Below, in pieces: positions 48,701 through 59,705 of a stretch of 64,000 nucleotides of DNA (position 1 is the first letter of the stretch; every line of letters starts with the position of its first letter). The DNA is from Thunnus maccoyii (Eukaryota > Chordata > Actinopteri > Scombriformes > Scombridae). The stretch is taken from NCBI RefSeq assembly GCF_910596095.1, contig NC_056544.1:15733155-15797154 (forward strand), given 5' to 3'. Position numbers and translations under genes: made by a program. The notes below the pieces were generated by a model. The model searched no databases and had not been told where the DNA came from. It saw only the letters and a program-made list of their open reading frames with translations.

Positions 48701-50024
48701 ATGTTCACTGGTTTCCTCTCACTGACTTTTCCTTTTAAGTGTTTTCGTTATGGTCTATGTTTGAACATGTATTCATTTTTTCCAGGGCCTCACAGCTTAT
48801 CATGACATTGCGTTGGACAAGTGCTACATCACCGAGCTGAACACAACCTTGGTGATGCCTCCGCGGAACCTGTGGGAGCTGCTCGTCAATGTCAAGGTGA
48901 GGCACTCGCTGCTGATGTCACAGATGAAGCTGCTGTAAAAAGCATTGTTAGAGATAAATGGCTTCCTAAGAGTGACAGACAGAGCGTTCCCATCTTCCCG
49001 TCTGGCAGCGCTCCTCCTACAGAGCGACAGACTGAGTGATTCATTTGTGTCTCTTTGTCACAGAGAGGGACGTACCTTCCGCAGACTTACATCATCCAGG
49101 AGGAAATGGTGGTTACAGGGAGGGTGAGGAACATGAGGCAGCTGGGCCCGTTCATCCACAGGCTCTGCTACGGAAAAGAAACCTACCGCCTCAGACGCCG
49201 CAACCAGCGCAGACGTAAGTGCAAACATCCACTTCCTTTTTCAGTCTCTCTGCCAACATGAGATGCTAAATAATCAGTGACGAGTGGGTTACTTTCTGCC
49301 AATTTATTACCCTCTTTCACACCAACACTTGTGAGATGTTGAGTCATGTGACATGTGCCGGGTCACTGTGATCTCTCTGTACCCAATAAGGAAAGTATTC
49401 CACCAGTTAGTCACAGGGAATCCGGTGTTTGGTTTGGTGTGTAGGAGCTAAATAAGAGTGATGCACCATGCAGAAGACAAATACAACCAGAACCAAATAG
49501 GGACTTCCTTGTGAACATTTCAGACAGACAGTGTGTCTGCAGTGTAAAATCCTCCTCTAACAGCCTGGCAACCTGATTTTCATTTCAATGTTTGTGTGTG
49601 TGTGTGTGTGTGTGTGGGCACAGCTTGGGAACTTCCTGCTGTGTGAGTCATTCATAGTGCAGTGGACACGTCCACACACTGTGGAGGAGGCAGTGATGCA
49701 CATGAGTGATATCTCTGTCGTCGCAGCCTTTGATTGGCATGAGCCCTTTAGAAATGATGCAACAAACTTCCCCCAAAGTACATATATGGATGTGATTTTT
49801 TTCGGGGATGACCACTGCTGATTCAACATGTGTGCCGTGGGCATCATAGCAGTAGAAACAATACGAAATCTGCAAAATCTCCACTTTCAGTATTGAACAG
49901 ATTTTCTAAACGCGTCTTCTGATCTCTTCCAGGTATTGAGAGACGCGAGGCAAAGAAGTGCCACAGCATTCGTCACTTCGAAAACACTTTTGTGGTGGAG
50001 ACCGTGATCTGCAACAGTGTCTAA
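45723..50024 (+). CDS. itm2c: Integral membrane protein 2C (BRI3), BRICHOS family
   Basis: Six coding exons: 45723-45809, 48214-48351, 48480-48668, 48786-48896, 49064-49214 and 49933-50024. Total 255 residues, phases 0,0,0,0,1. Type II membrane protein: short cytosolic N-terminus (MVKITFQPVS), one membrane segment about 45-65 (LTFGLVVFMSGLVLASIYVY), a linker, a BRICHOS domain about 120-215 with its Cys pair (DKCYITEL and RLCYGKE), then a furin-type site RIERR before EAKKC. Cleavage would free a 25-residue C-terminal peptide ending NSV. The region YEDSVYAPLRGRQELEENVG and PVPHFGGSDPADIIHDFQRG fit ITM2C rather than ITM2B or ITM2A. The family is linked to regulation of APP processing and neuronal differentiation. 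Confidence 0.95.
45807..45812 (+). promoter_or_regulatory. itm2c: E-box overlapping the itm2c exon 1 splice donor
   Basis: CACGTG spans the last three bases of exon 1 and the first three of intron 1, about 140 bp after the predicted start. A palindromic 6-mer occurs often by chance; a role is speculative. Confidence 0.25.
45810..48213 (+). other. itm2c: itm2c intron 1
   Basis: No exon seen. A full cAMP response element, TGACGTCA, is at 46490-46497. A G+C-richer patch at about 47430-47770 has two CCAAT-type sites, an E-box CACGTG at 47642-47647 and an RFX-like half site (CCATAGCAACAG) at 47700-47711. This patch could be an enhancer or second promoter, but nothing proves it. Confidence 0.4.
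49589..49617. repeat. (TG)n microsatellite
   Basis: A perfect TG run of about 29 bp in the last itm2c intron. Confidence 0.9.
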
Positions 50025-51115
50025 AATCTGAGGTGGAAATCTCAGCCATTCAACACTGAAGCCAATTTCAAACCATACCTCTTGAATTCTTTAGGCTTTT
50101 AACTGCACTTTAAGAGCAACTTATTTGTCAGACAGTTTCTGTTTCCTTTTTTGTCTCAAGTTGGAAATGCTCTTTTATTGTTCATGTACAATGTTAATGT
50201 CTTTTTTTAATCTGATGGTCTGTATATTTGGATGACGTTACATGTGTTTGGATATATCCATAGCTTGTCTTGTGCAAAAGATGTTAATGTGTGTCAGTTT
50301 GTGACATTTTCATCAGAGGATTTGATTTAAATTTTAATTTAGACTCGTCCTTGTGTTGTTTATTTAGTAACTCAGTGCACTGTGGGTGATGTACAGGCTG
50401 CTTGCACAATGCACTCAGTGAATATTTGTTTCTCGATTGTTATTTTATTTAATTTTGAATGTCAGAAAATGGCAAAACATACCTCATGTAGACATTACTT
50501 TGCTGATTTTTATCATTAATGAATGGTGTATATAACTTTGATTGTTCCTAAGCAATATATACTGTAAATTGATTTCATATTGTTACATGCATAGATTTTT
50601 ATCTGAAATCAACTTGTTTTGTGAATGATCATTTCTTTATGGTTTGTCTCTTTATTTCTTTTTGTATCACACTTTCCTACTCTGTGGACATAAATGGCTT
50701 TAGACTGTAATCAGTAGCAGTGCTTTAGAGTGACAGAAGGAACCAAAGTCTGCAGTCAGCGATGCTATGCTAAGTGTTAAGAACATATGAATTATTTAGA
50801 AAGAATGCTTTATAGTTTAGATCACTTACTGTAGATGATATCAAAGGCTAAAACTCATTTTGTCTCGCTCTTCCTCTTCTTCACTTGGATTTGCCTGTTG
50901 TCTTTAGCTCTTACTGGTCCCCAATCCTTCATATCTTGGCATTATTAACTTTATGATTGTGTCTCTCTACATACAACCTGGAGCAAATCAGTCTCTGTTG
51001 AGAGAGACCTGTGATATGTACTCATGTTCATTGTCTCGGATACCTTATTTAGCTGTACAGTCGATTCTTCTTGTAATATCTTGCTGCTTTAAGAATAAAT
51101 AATCAAACTTTTTTT
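50025..51115 (+). other. itm2c: itm2c 3' UTR
   Basis: Noncoding sequence after the stop up to the probable polyadenylation signal AATAAA at 51094-51099. The G/T-rich tract that usually follows is present (TTTTTTTGTCTTTTG). Confidence 0.6.
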
Positions 51116-53729
51116 TGTCTTTTGATGGTTTATTATCTGCAAATCATGGGTTGTAGATTGTACCACCATGTAAACACTTTTTAAAAAGCAGCTAGTTTTT
51201 AGAAAGGGAAACAAAGTGAACTTCCTCACCGCCTTCACAGACTGGGACAAACATCTGGCCCTGATCACTTCACTTTCTTTGGAACATCCTACACATATTT
51301 TAAAGTGTTGCTAAGGACACATAGATGATTGTTGTTACACAACAGAAAACTGCTGCTTCATCGTGGTAAACTGCATACGTGAGGAATCCCGTGTGATTAA
51401 TTATATTTCACATTAAAATAGATGAAAGAAAATTTTGTTTCGAAATTGATGTCATGCAAAAAGTTGAGAAAACTTGACTAAAGTTACTATTTCTGTAATT
51501 TTCTTTGATGTATGAGTCAACGTATCGTGTCAGAATGTATATTTGAGCTTCAAGTTTCAGAAGACGTCAGCTGCAAACGTAAAGCTTTTTGTTTTGTTAC
51601 AATGTCATTTACATAAGCATTTGTAGGTTAAAATCCACAGTATCCTCCTGTTATTGACTTTGCTCTGACACATTTTTCAAGATTTAACATTATTGTGTTT
51701 TTGTCTTGGCTTATTTTATTGTCACATTCAAAAAAAGATCAGACGCGACAAAAAAAAAAAGCTCCATATCTCCAAAAAAAACCCTTTGAACCTCAAGATG
51801 AAGGGAATCATATCAAAATGAAAGAAAGAGAATCAAAACAGAATTGGGCGCCAACAAATAATATTAAAATTCAACAAAGAGGAGGCTACGGCTACAGTGC
51901 GAAATGAAATTATCGAGACATAAGTAATGTCAGTAAACTGAAACACAACAGTTTCATGTCTTGTTTCTAGTTTTAGAAAAGGAGCTTTTCAACAGATAGA
52001 TTATTCTATACAAAAAAAAACCAGCATTAATGTACATAATTCCCCCAGTCGAGAGCCATTAACACTAATGAACACCTTCCATCACTGCCAGAAGATGACA
52101 CTGTTCAACATGAGCAAAATAAGCTAGAAAATAGCAAAATATACTGTATGTACAACCTTCCTTTTGTATTCAGCTTTGATTGCATTCAAATAAATCTACG
52201 ATCCTCCTGTAAACACGTTCATATCACAACAGTCTGTCATCGTTCCCGTAGCACAGGCCCGGCCGACTGCACGAACAGCTGGCCTTTAACAATTTGATTA
52301 TCATTATTATTGCACATGATTGAAGCTACATTGTAAGAAAACCAAATAAAAGCTAATATAAAATTATATGAACATATATCACGACCAATAGCATTAACAT
52401 AGTTACTGTATATACACTGTAAATATTGTGGTGAATTCGCATCCATAACAAATTCTTTACAGGAGTTTTCTTGTTCATTCATATTAATTATTATAAATGT
52501 GTAATCTCACTGAATGCTATGTGAGTTGTCTTTAATTATTCCAGGGATACATCCAGGATCTATTCTAGTAAAATAATCTCTGAAAACACTTTTTACCCGG
52601 CCCCGCGCTTTTTTCATATAGTGATTTACACAATTTAGCTCTCTCCACAACCAATTCTTACAAAAACAGCACGTCAGAATACCCACAGCTCATGAGTTAA
52701 ATATATTTTTGAGGATTTATTTACAGTTAATTCTTAATTAATGATAGATACTGATAAGAAATTTCTTTTTAAGTAAGTCACGAAGTGCTGAAACTATGAA
52801 AATATCAACAATCAAGATATTAACAAAACATCAATTCAGGTTTATTCTTTAAAAGTCGTCATAAATATAAATTTATATGAATTAATTTAATTTCTGTGTT
52901 TCAAGCTGTTTGTGAGGTCTACATGGTGATTTATTCATAAAGTAGATAAATAAATTTGGAAATTAATATTTGAATAAATGTGTAAATTCAATTCACTTCC
53001 TTTAGTTTTACTAATTTACTTGTTTCAAGTTGTCTTTTTTAATGTAAATCTACATTTAATGTAGATAATATCTCTGCTTATTGTGTCTTATATGAAGCTT
53101 CATGACTTACCGCTTGTATCTGTCTGAAATGTTTCTGCCCTGATCTTCAGTGTTTGATCTTGTCTTCATGACGGCTGCTCCGGAGCAGAAAAAGCGTCTT
53201 TTACATGCTGTATCTTTTATCTTCTTAAACATAAAGTCAGCAAAACTCTGGTGAAAATGAGCTTCTGTTTCACTGATTTAAAATGAATCTACCCCCACAG
53301 TTTCTCACTCGTCATCGGTGTGTATGACAAGACAACCTGAGAGTACCCTGAGCTTTCTCAAAAGCTCGACCCTTGAATAATTCTAGATATTAGTCACTTT
53401 GTAGCTTGTTGTTGGATTTTGTTTTTGCACCTCCATTTTGGGTGTCAAAGCTCTTGGAAAGTATTGAGGTTACAGAGTTGCCATCTGGCTTCCTGTTAAT
53501 TGACCAAATTGCATATCAGTGCATGACAGCTCTTTTACTATTGCACATTTTAGCTTTATTCTCAGCTCAGTGATTAATTAAGATCTCACTCCTGCTGCAC
53601 GTCTAACCATTATTACTCATACATATGCTACATCAGCTACAGAAACAAATCACTGGCTCCTCTTCAAGATCTAGTTTTCACTCTCAAAAAGTCCTCTGAT
53701 GACAAATTATTATTGTCCATGTCCCATTT
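51116..53729. other. itm2c-gpr55 convergent intergenic region and gpr55 3' UTR
   Basis: Strongly A+T-rich, no gene seen on either strand. Minus-strand polyadenylation signals (TTTATT as read here) occur near 52717, 52838 and 52929, so the gpr55 3' UTR probably ends in the last 1 kb. Confidence 0.5.
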
Positions 53730-55667
53730 TCAGACCTCTGACGTGCTGAAGGTGGCTCTTCTTTGGCTGATCGACAACCTGAAGGTGTGTTTGGTGCTCC
53801 TCACCTCGTGGGCGATGAAGTAGTAACACAGAGCGTCCAAGCAGCAGGTGATGTTGGACAAACACATTGCGATCTGTATGAACAGGCTGATCCTGGCCTT
53901 GGCGCCGCAGTCCTGAATCACACCTTGGTGGACCTGTGATGTTGTGAAGGATTAGAGGAACATTTAGTCTAACATACCTACATGTATAAGAATCATATAT
54001 TTGAAAGCTTACAATAACACTAAAGGTGATGCAGCAGTGTGAGTAGGAATAGTCTGCCGGGATAGCATCAGTAACACATTTTGTTTTGACGCCAGCCTGT
54101 GGTGTATATGTCTGACAGCTTTTTTTGTGGTTGAAAGAAAATTTTTACACATGCCATGTTTGATTAACGAATTAAAAAATCCAATTACTATTTCATACTT
54201 CACATTCTACTTGTCTCAAAGTGGCTGCTTTCGTTGCTTCTGTGGACAAAGTTTTTTTGTAAGATTTGAATTTAAAAAAATGAGTCACTTAAGAAACGTG
54301 TCTGAAATAATCAACCCACAGTATAACTCTAAGTCTCCTGGTTTGCCATGTTCTATCCAAAACATGTAAAAAATATGACGCAAAAAAAGACGTCAGTATT
54401 TCTAAATCCCCGACCTTGACCTGTATGACGGTTGTGTAGAAGCACAATTTCATTTAGTATAAAAAACAAGTTAGGATGTGCAGCTTAGTCTGACAGGATG
54501 TAACACAAAGCAGGTGCTCTTGATGTAGGTTTGATTTTGTACTTTGATGAAGCAGCATGCTTTGATTTTTGGAGGGAATGCCTTCCTTCCCCCGTGAACT
54601 TGATTTAATATAAGTTTGAAGTCATTTTAAAAAGTATTTGTGATTTGTGTACAACGGCTGTAGAATTTCAGGTTGGGTTTTAATGGATATATTGCATTTT
54701 GGAATGAATCTGTTTACTTTTTGAGCCAACATGGATGAGAAATCCTCAAAGTGGTCCAAAAAAAAGAAATTTAAACATCTATGATTCCATGAGAAATGGG
54801 CAAACTCATGTGATATAATCAAAAGATCCATGACAGCTACTCAATAAACCTTAAGGTGAGATTATTTTGCCACTTTCACATATTGTTTAATTTAATCTGT
54901 ATAACTGTTTCTTAAAATGAACCTGCTGTTTATCTCACCAGGAACTGCAGGAAGATGCCCAGGTGGCTCGGCGTGAAAGGCAGCAAAAAGGCACTCAGAC
55001 TGCTGTAGATGATCTTCACGCAGGCACGGCTTGTGGGGCTGCGCTGGCCAGACTGCTTAAGCACCCAGATGGTCTTGACGGAGCAGTAAATCACCACCAG
55101 CGCAGGAACCAGGAACCCAAACACCAGCAGACAGCTGATCACCAGAGGTCTCCAGCCTTTCTTTGAAAAACTGTGGAAGCAGTGGAAGTCCGTCTTCCCG
55201 GCCTCCCTGAAGCCATAGATGGTTGAGAAGATTGCGGCCAGCACCAGCACCCAGACCCCTAAGCAGGTCCCTAAAGCCGCTCTGGGTGAACGCAGCTGTT
55301 TGGCTCTGAACGGGTGACAGATAGCCACCCATCGGTCCACAGCTATACACATGATGGTGTAGATGCTGCCATATATTCCAACAAAATACAGGCTTTCCAA
55401 GAACGAGCAGAGAGGTTGAAGGTAAGCAGGCCAGAGGTGATTAGCGGCGTGCATTTTGAAGGGAAGAGGGAAGAGAAGGAGCAGGTCCATCAGAGCCAAG
55501 CTGGTCATGTAAATAGTTGACTCAGTCCATTTGCACAGAAAGATGCAGAACACTAACAGCGCGACCACATTGAGAACCAGACCAAAGAGGAATATGGGCA
55601 TGTAGATGACCAACTCCAAATATCTCATCACATGGTCCACCGCTTCAAATGAACAGTTGCTTGTCAT
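53730..55667 (-). CDS. gpr55: GPR55-like class A GPCR, two coding exons
   Basis: Minus-strand exons 55667-54939 and 53933-53730 join in phase 0 (CTG|GTGAGA ... ACAG|GTCCAC), giving 310 residues with seven membrane segments. The N-terminus has one N-glycosylation site (NCS). The TM3 end reads CIAVDRWVAICHPF, so DRW replaces DRY, close to the DRF of mammalian GPR55. TM6 ends PFTPSHLGIFLQFL and TM7 carries CLSNITCCLDALCYYF, where DxxxYYF replaces NPxxY, as in GPR55. The same order with ITM2C in mammals supports GPR55 over GPR35. GPR55 couples to G12/13 and responds to lysophosphatidylinositol. The intron between TM6 and TM7 is unusual, since the human coding region is a single exon. Confidence 0.88.
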
Positions 55668-56745
55668 ATTGGTGATGTATCTGCTGCAGGGGGAAAAAAT
55701 TAGATCTTGTTTTATTTCAACAGCTCTTCACTCCAAGGCCAAGTTTAAGTTTTCTGTGAAATGTATCTCCTTCCTGTCATCAGTCTTTGTTCCCACACAG
55801 AAACATAGTGTATAAGATATACCACTTTACCGAGCTGAAACCTCTCACTTGTGTGGGTTCAGTAGCTGTGAACGTGGTTTTTGTTTTTGCCAGACACTGA
55901 GAGAGCATATTTTGTATATGCACGTTTAAATCTCATGCTCTGCATGCTCAGATAAGTACATTTGAATTGAAAATCAGTGAGATTGAAAAGAAAAACTCTT
56001 GATGAATGAGACACCTGCAGCAGAAAACCTAGCAGTGTGTTTTCACCGTCAACAAGATCTAAAGAAATGTGGCGTTTTGTTTTTTGTCTCTAGTAAACAC
56101 CAACAAAGAGTCCCATTAGCATCTAAGTTTTAGATTTGATTATGCACAACTAAATTCATAGTGGAACGAGTTACTACACAGTCGCTGAAGGCAAATGTCA
56201 GTTTGTGATAGTGAAAAACAAAGCTATACTCTGAGGAGTACAAAAAAGATAGCTCTGAGCTATGTGGCTTACACAAACAATTGGTATTGATACGATCAAA
56301 AATAGTCTTTCTTATGTATTGCATGTTAAAAATTACATAGACGGCTTGCGGATAAATATATTGTCTGTTGTTAGCTTATAAAAGTGATCAAAATAGAGAT
56401 TCTTCCAATCAAATCAATGTCATTTACAATATTCCAACTAAAAGTCTGCAGATATTTTTTCATTTCCTTAAACGTGTTCCTTTCTTATATTTTCTAATTT
56501 TAGAGTATTTACAATGCTATATTTTCATGTTTGGTTCAATATTAACATTTCACTGTAACACACTAAAAGTCTAACTTACACTATTGTAGTATTAGGTATC
56601 TTGTACAGTGGATAAATGTTAAATAAATATTTTCATGCCCTTACCTCACGGATGCTAGTCTCTCAGTCGAAAGTTCAGGGTGCTAGTCTGACTGTCTGAG
56701 CTGTGCCAGACACACTTCTGCTTTCTCTACCTTTGTTGTTTCATC
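55668..56745 (-). other. gpr55: gpr55 5' UTR, intron and probable noncoding first exon
   Basis: Upstream of the start codon there is an acceptor, CTGCAGCAG, at about 55680-55688. A matching donor, GTGAG|GTAAGG on the minus strand, ends a probable noncoding exon at 56645. That exon would run back to about 56740. The acceptor-to-ATG leader is about 13-15 nt. The first exon's start is not defined. Confidence 0.45.
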
Positions 56746-57009
56746 ACCCACTTCCTGAGTCATGCCACACTAAATGCATGTGTTTTCACATGTGCATTAT
56801 CTGCATTGAAAATCAAAGCAAAAGGTGAACCCATCCAGCAGGTTTTACTCTTTTTAAACGCTTGCTTGCAACGACCACTGCAAACTGCTGGAACAATAGA
56901 TTTGATTTGTAAACACGAGAAATGAACAGCATGTAAGTAACACTCATAATTTGTGTTGTGCTTTTTTAAGTGTTGAGAAATGTTATATAGCATAAAAAGT
57001 ATAAAAAAA

Positions 57010-57280
57010 ATAGAGCTGGAATGATTATTCGATTAACCAGTAACTGTTTTAATAGTGGGTTCACTGTTTAAGTCATTTTTCATGCACAACATGTGCTGAT
57101 TCCAACTTCTAAAATGTGGTTTTTGTTGCTTTTTGTTAACAGTACTGTTGGTTGGGCTAAACAAGACATTTAAAAAGGTCACCTTGGGCTCTCAGAAATT
57201 GTGTAATATATTCTTTTGCAATATTTTCACATTGCTAATAACAAATGATTAATCTATTAATCAACAAAGTAATCTGCAAA
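57010..57280. repeat. Diverged dispersed repeat (ATTAATCGATT family)
   Basis: The pattern of GGAATGATTATTCGATTAA at the left, AAACAAGACATTTAAAAAGG with TCACCTTGGGCTCTC in the middle and AACAAATGATTAATCTATTA at the right matches a common fish interspersed repeat whose ends are rich in ATTAATCGATT. This copy is decayed. Confidence 0.55.
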
Positions 57281-57298
57281 CTCATTGAGAGGCCGCAG

Positions 57299-57740
57299 CC
57301 ATGCTAGCAGTGCTCTGAGCTAACGTCACCATGGTAAGATGCTCAAAATACTAAGATACTGATGATAAACAGATAGAATGTTTACTGTGGTCAAAGTTAC
57401 CATGCTAACATTTAGTAATTAGCACTAAACACAAAGTACAGCTGAGGCTGAGAGTAATGTCATTAGTTTTACAGGTATTTGGTTATAAACTACATGTACA
57501 TAACCGTTGATATGAAGGGGGACATGTTTGTACCACATCTCATGGCTATACGTCCAATTTTTGAGACATTTCACTCAAAACAAATGGCATCCTAATGGTG
57601 ATGCAGGAGGAAAAGTCATTAGACTTAGTCATCTGGAAACCATGAATGTCTGTACAAAATTTCATCATAATCCAACATATAGTTGTTGAAATATTTCAGT
57701 CTGACCAACATCCGCCATCCTTGCAGCCATGCTGCTAGTG
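57299..57740. repeat. Dispersed repeat with CCATGCTAGCAG ends
   Basis: It begins CCATGCTAGCAGTG and ends CCATGCTGCTAGTG. Interior words GAGACATTTCACTCAAAAC, ACCATGAATGTCTGTACAAA and GTTGTTGAAATATTTCAGTC mark a common fish family. No coding capacity. Confidence 0.6.
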
Positions 57741-57989
57741 TGTCTACAAATTTGTTGAAAAACAAATGTCAAAAACAGACATAAACATGACAGTGAAGTG
57801 AAACTGAGGAAACAATAGTATTGGTAAATACCACTGGTCTCTCATGAGTAATTCTGTTAAGATTGTAGTACGTGTTCCCCCAGACTGGAATTTACGCCAC
57901 TATATAAAATTAAAGGAACAGACTGAAAAGCCCCCCCCAAGATAGCGAGCGAGTCCCGGCACCAGAGGAAAGTGACTGGCCGGGAAATG

Positions 57990-58215
57990 TGAATGCTTCC
58001 TGTTGGTGACACCATTTAATTTACATAATGTTATACAAAAAGGACCAAATAAATATATACTGTGTTGAACAAGACTTTAGGAGGACACCTATGCTTGTGT
58101 TTTCAACAGCTGCCATCACCACGACAACCACAACACATTTCCGTGAAAGTCACCAGATAAGATGGTCAGTGGTTTCACTTTAACCAGTGACCATGTCAAC
58201 TGGCAACTTTCAGCT
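57990..58215. repeat. Second copy of the foldback family seen at 5066
   Basis: TTCCTGTTGGTGACACCATT, then TTTACATAATG, CAACAGCTGCCATCACCACG and AAAGTCACCAGATAA line up with 5301-5470 in order and spacing. Followed at once by what looks like the other end of a copy (CCAGTGACCATGTCAACTGG). Confidence 0.65.
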
Positions 58216-58684
58216 GAATGCTCTGTGGTTTGCTCGCACTGACGGCAGCTGGTTCCTAAAAGCCTTATCAATTCTACTTTAATCAATCAATCAATGTGTT
58301 ATAATCTACGCCAACCATTTACGTAAGTTAAGCTGTGCTCAGCAAGAAGCCTTCACCTCGTAATCTTTCTTATCATGTGGGAAACAAAACATGGCCTATA
58401 AATTGGCAGTGCAGCTATAGTCTGTCTTGCAATTTTACACTGTTATCTTCAATCGGAAAGTGGCCCATATTCAACCAATTAATCTGCTTTGTCATTGAGT
58501 AGAAAAAAGTAAAGAACAGTTTGTGGCTAAATGTTGTGTAAACTGTCTAGTCACACAGCCAGTATTCACTGGGTTTGACCAGCCTACTGCTTAACTTGTG
58601 AACATCATTGTGAAACTGCAACGACATTCAGCGTTTCAAGCCATTTAAAAAGATTCATTTCAGAAAAATAAGTGAGGACAAGTG

Positions 58685-58890
58685 AATGCCACTTCTGTGC
58701 AGCACCATTTAATTTACATAATGAAATACAAAAAAGGTCCAGGCGAATATTTACTGTGTTGAGCATACAATAATTTAAGACTTTTAGGACACCTAAATGC
58801 TCTCTTCGTGTTTTCAACAGCTGCTGTCACCATGACAACCAAGACACATTCCCCTGAAAGTCACCAGATAACACGGCCACTGGTTAAACT
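58685..58890. repeat. Third copy of the foldback family
   Basis: It shares CACCATTTAATTTACATAATG-like sequence, AAGGTCCAGGCGAATA, CAACAGCTGCTGTCACCATG and GAAAGTCACCAGATAACACG with the copies at 5301 and 57998. Its far end joins the truncated element at 59016. Confidence 0.65.
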
Positions 58891-59015
58891 GAAACATTGG
58901 CTGACATGCTAATCTCAGCTACACACAACGACAAAAAATTTGAATAACAGTAACTGACGCGAACTGAAGGTCAAGAGAGTTCAACAAGCTACTTAGAAAC
59001 AGAAAGAGACGACAG

Positions 59016-59166
59016 AAATTCTAAGGTAACAAAAATACAAAATACAACGCTTCTTCTTGTCAGGTGATTAAATACTAATTAAAACATACTTATGAATATT
59101 ATATTCCATTTCTGCCACATCTGTTCTGCTAGATGCCACTAAATTCTACACACTGCATCTTTAAGT
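59016..59166 (-). repeat. Truncated copy of the AGGTGCAGT..TAGAATTT family
   Basis: On the minus strand it reads TAAAGATGCAGTGTGTAGAA, then TTTAGTGGCATCTAGCAGAA, the same start as the element at 6017, and stops after GTTACCTTAGAATT. About 150 bp remain. Confidence 0.65.
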
Positions 59167-59307
59167 GTTTGCTAAACTGAGTTGAGATGGTGTGAGGATG
59201 GCGATGGTGGCATTCGTCCACATCCAGGACAGATGAAAATATTCTACATGTCTCTTTATGTTAAAACATATATGAAAAGGCCTGAACCAGGTGACTTTAA
59301 TCATGTA

Positions 59308-59703
59308 CAGTACTGTGCAAAAAAATTGCACCAAAATTAAAATGAAGATGCTTTCAAAAATAATGCTATGTTTAGTTTTTATTTATCACTTAGCTTCAAA
59401 CAAAGTTCAGTAAAGAGAAAATAACTAAGTCAAATCAGTATTTGGTGTGATCGCACTTTGCCTTAAAAATGGCACCAGTTCTCCCCGGTGTGCTTGTGCA
59501 CAATATTTCAAGGTTCTTGGCAGGTCGGTTGTTCCAAGCATCTTGGAGAACAAGTTTCTGTTCTTCTGTGGATTTAGGTGACTCAGTTGGTTCTATCTTC
59601 ATGTAATCCCAGACAGACTCAATGATGTTTAGATCAGGTCTCTGGGGGGAGGGGGGGTAAGAATTTAAACATCCAAAGTGCCTGAAACTTTTGCACAGTA
59701 TTG
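59308..59703 (-). mobile_element. Tc1/mariner element, internally deleted
   Basis: The ends CAGTACTGTGCAAAA and its near complement TTTTGCACAGTATTG are flanked by TA (59306-59307, 59704-59705). On the minus strand, about 59645-59440 encodes a transposase C-terminus, including PDLNIIESVWDYMK (the block carrying the last catalytic acidic residue) and VLQDAWNNRPAKNLE, ending CDHTKY then a stop. The N-terminal and most of the catalytic domain are missing, so it is not autonomous. Confidence 0.85.
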
Positions 59704-59705
59704 TA

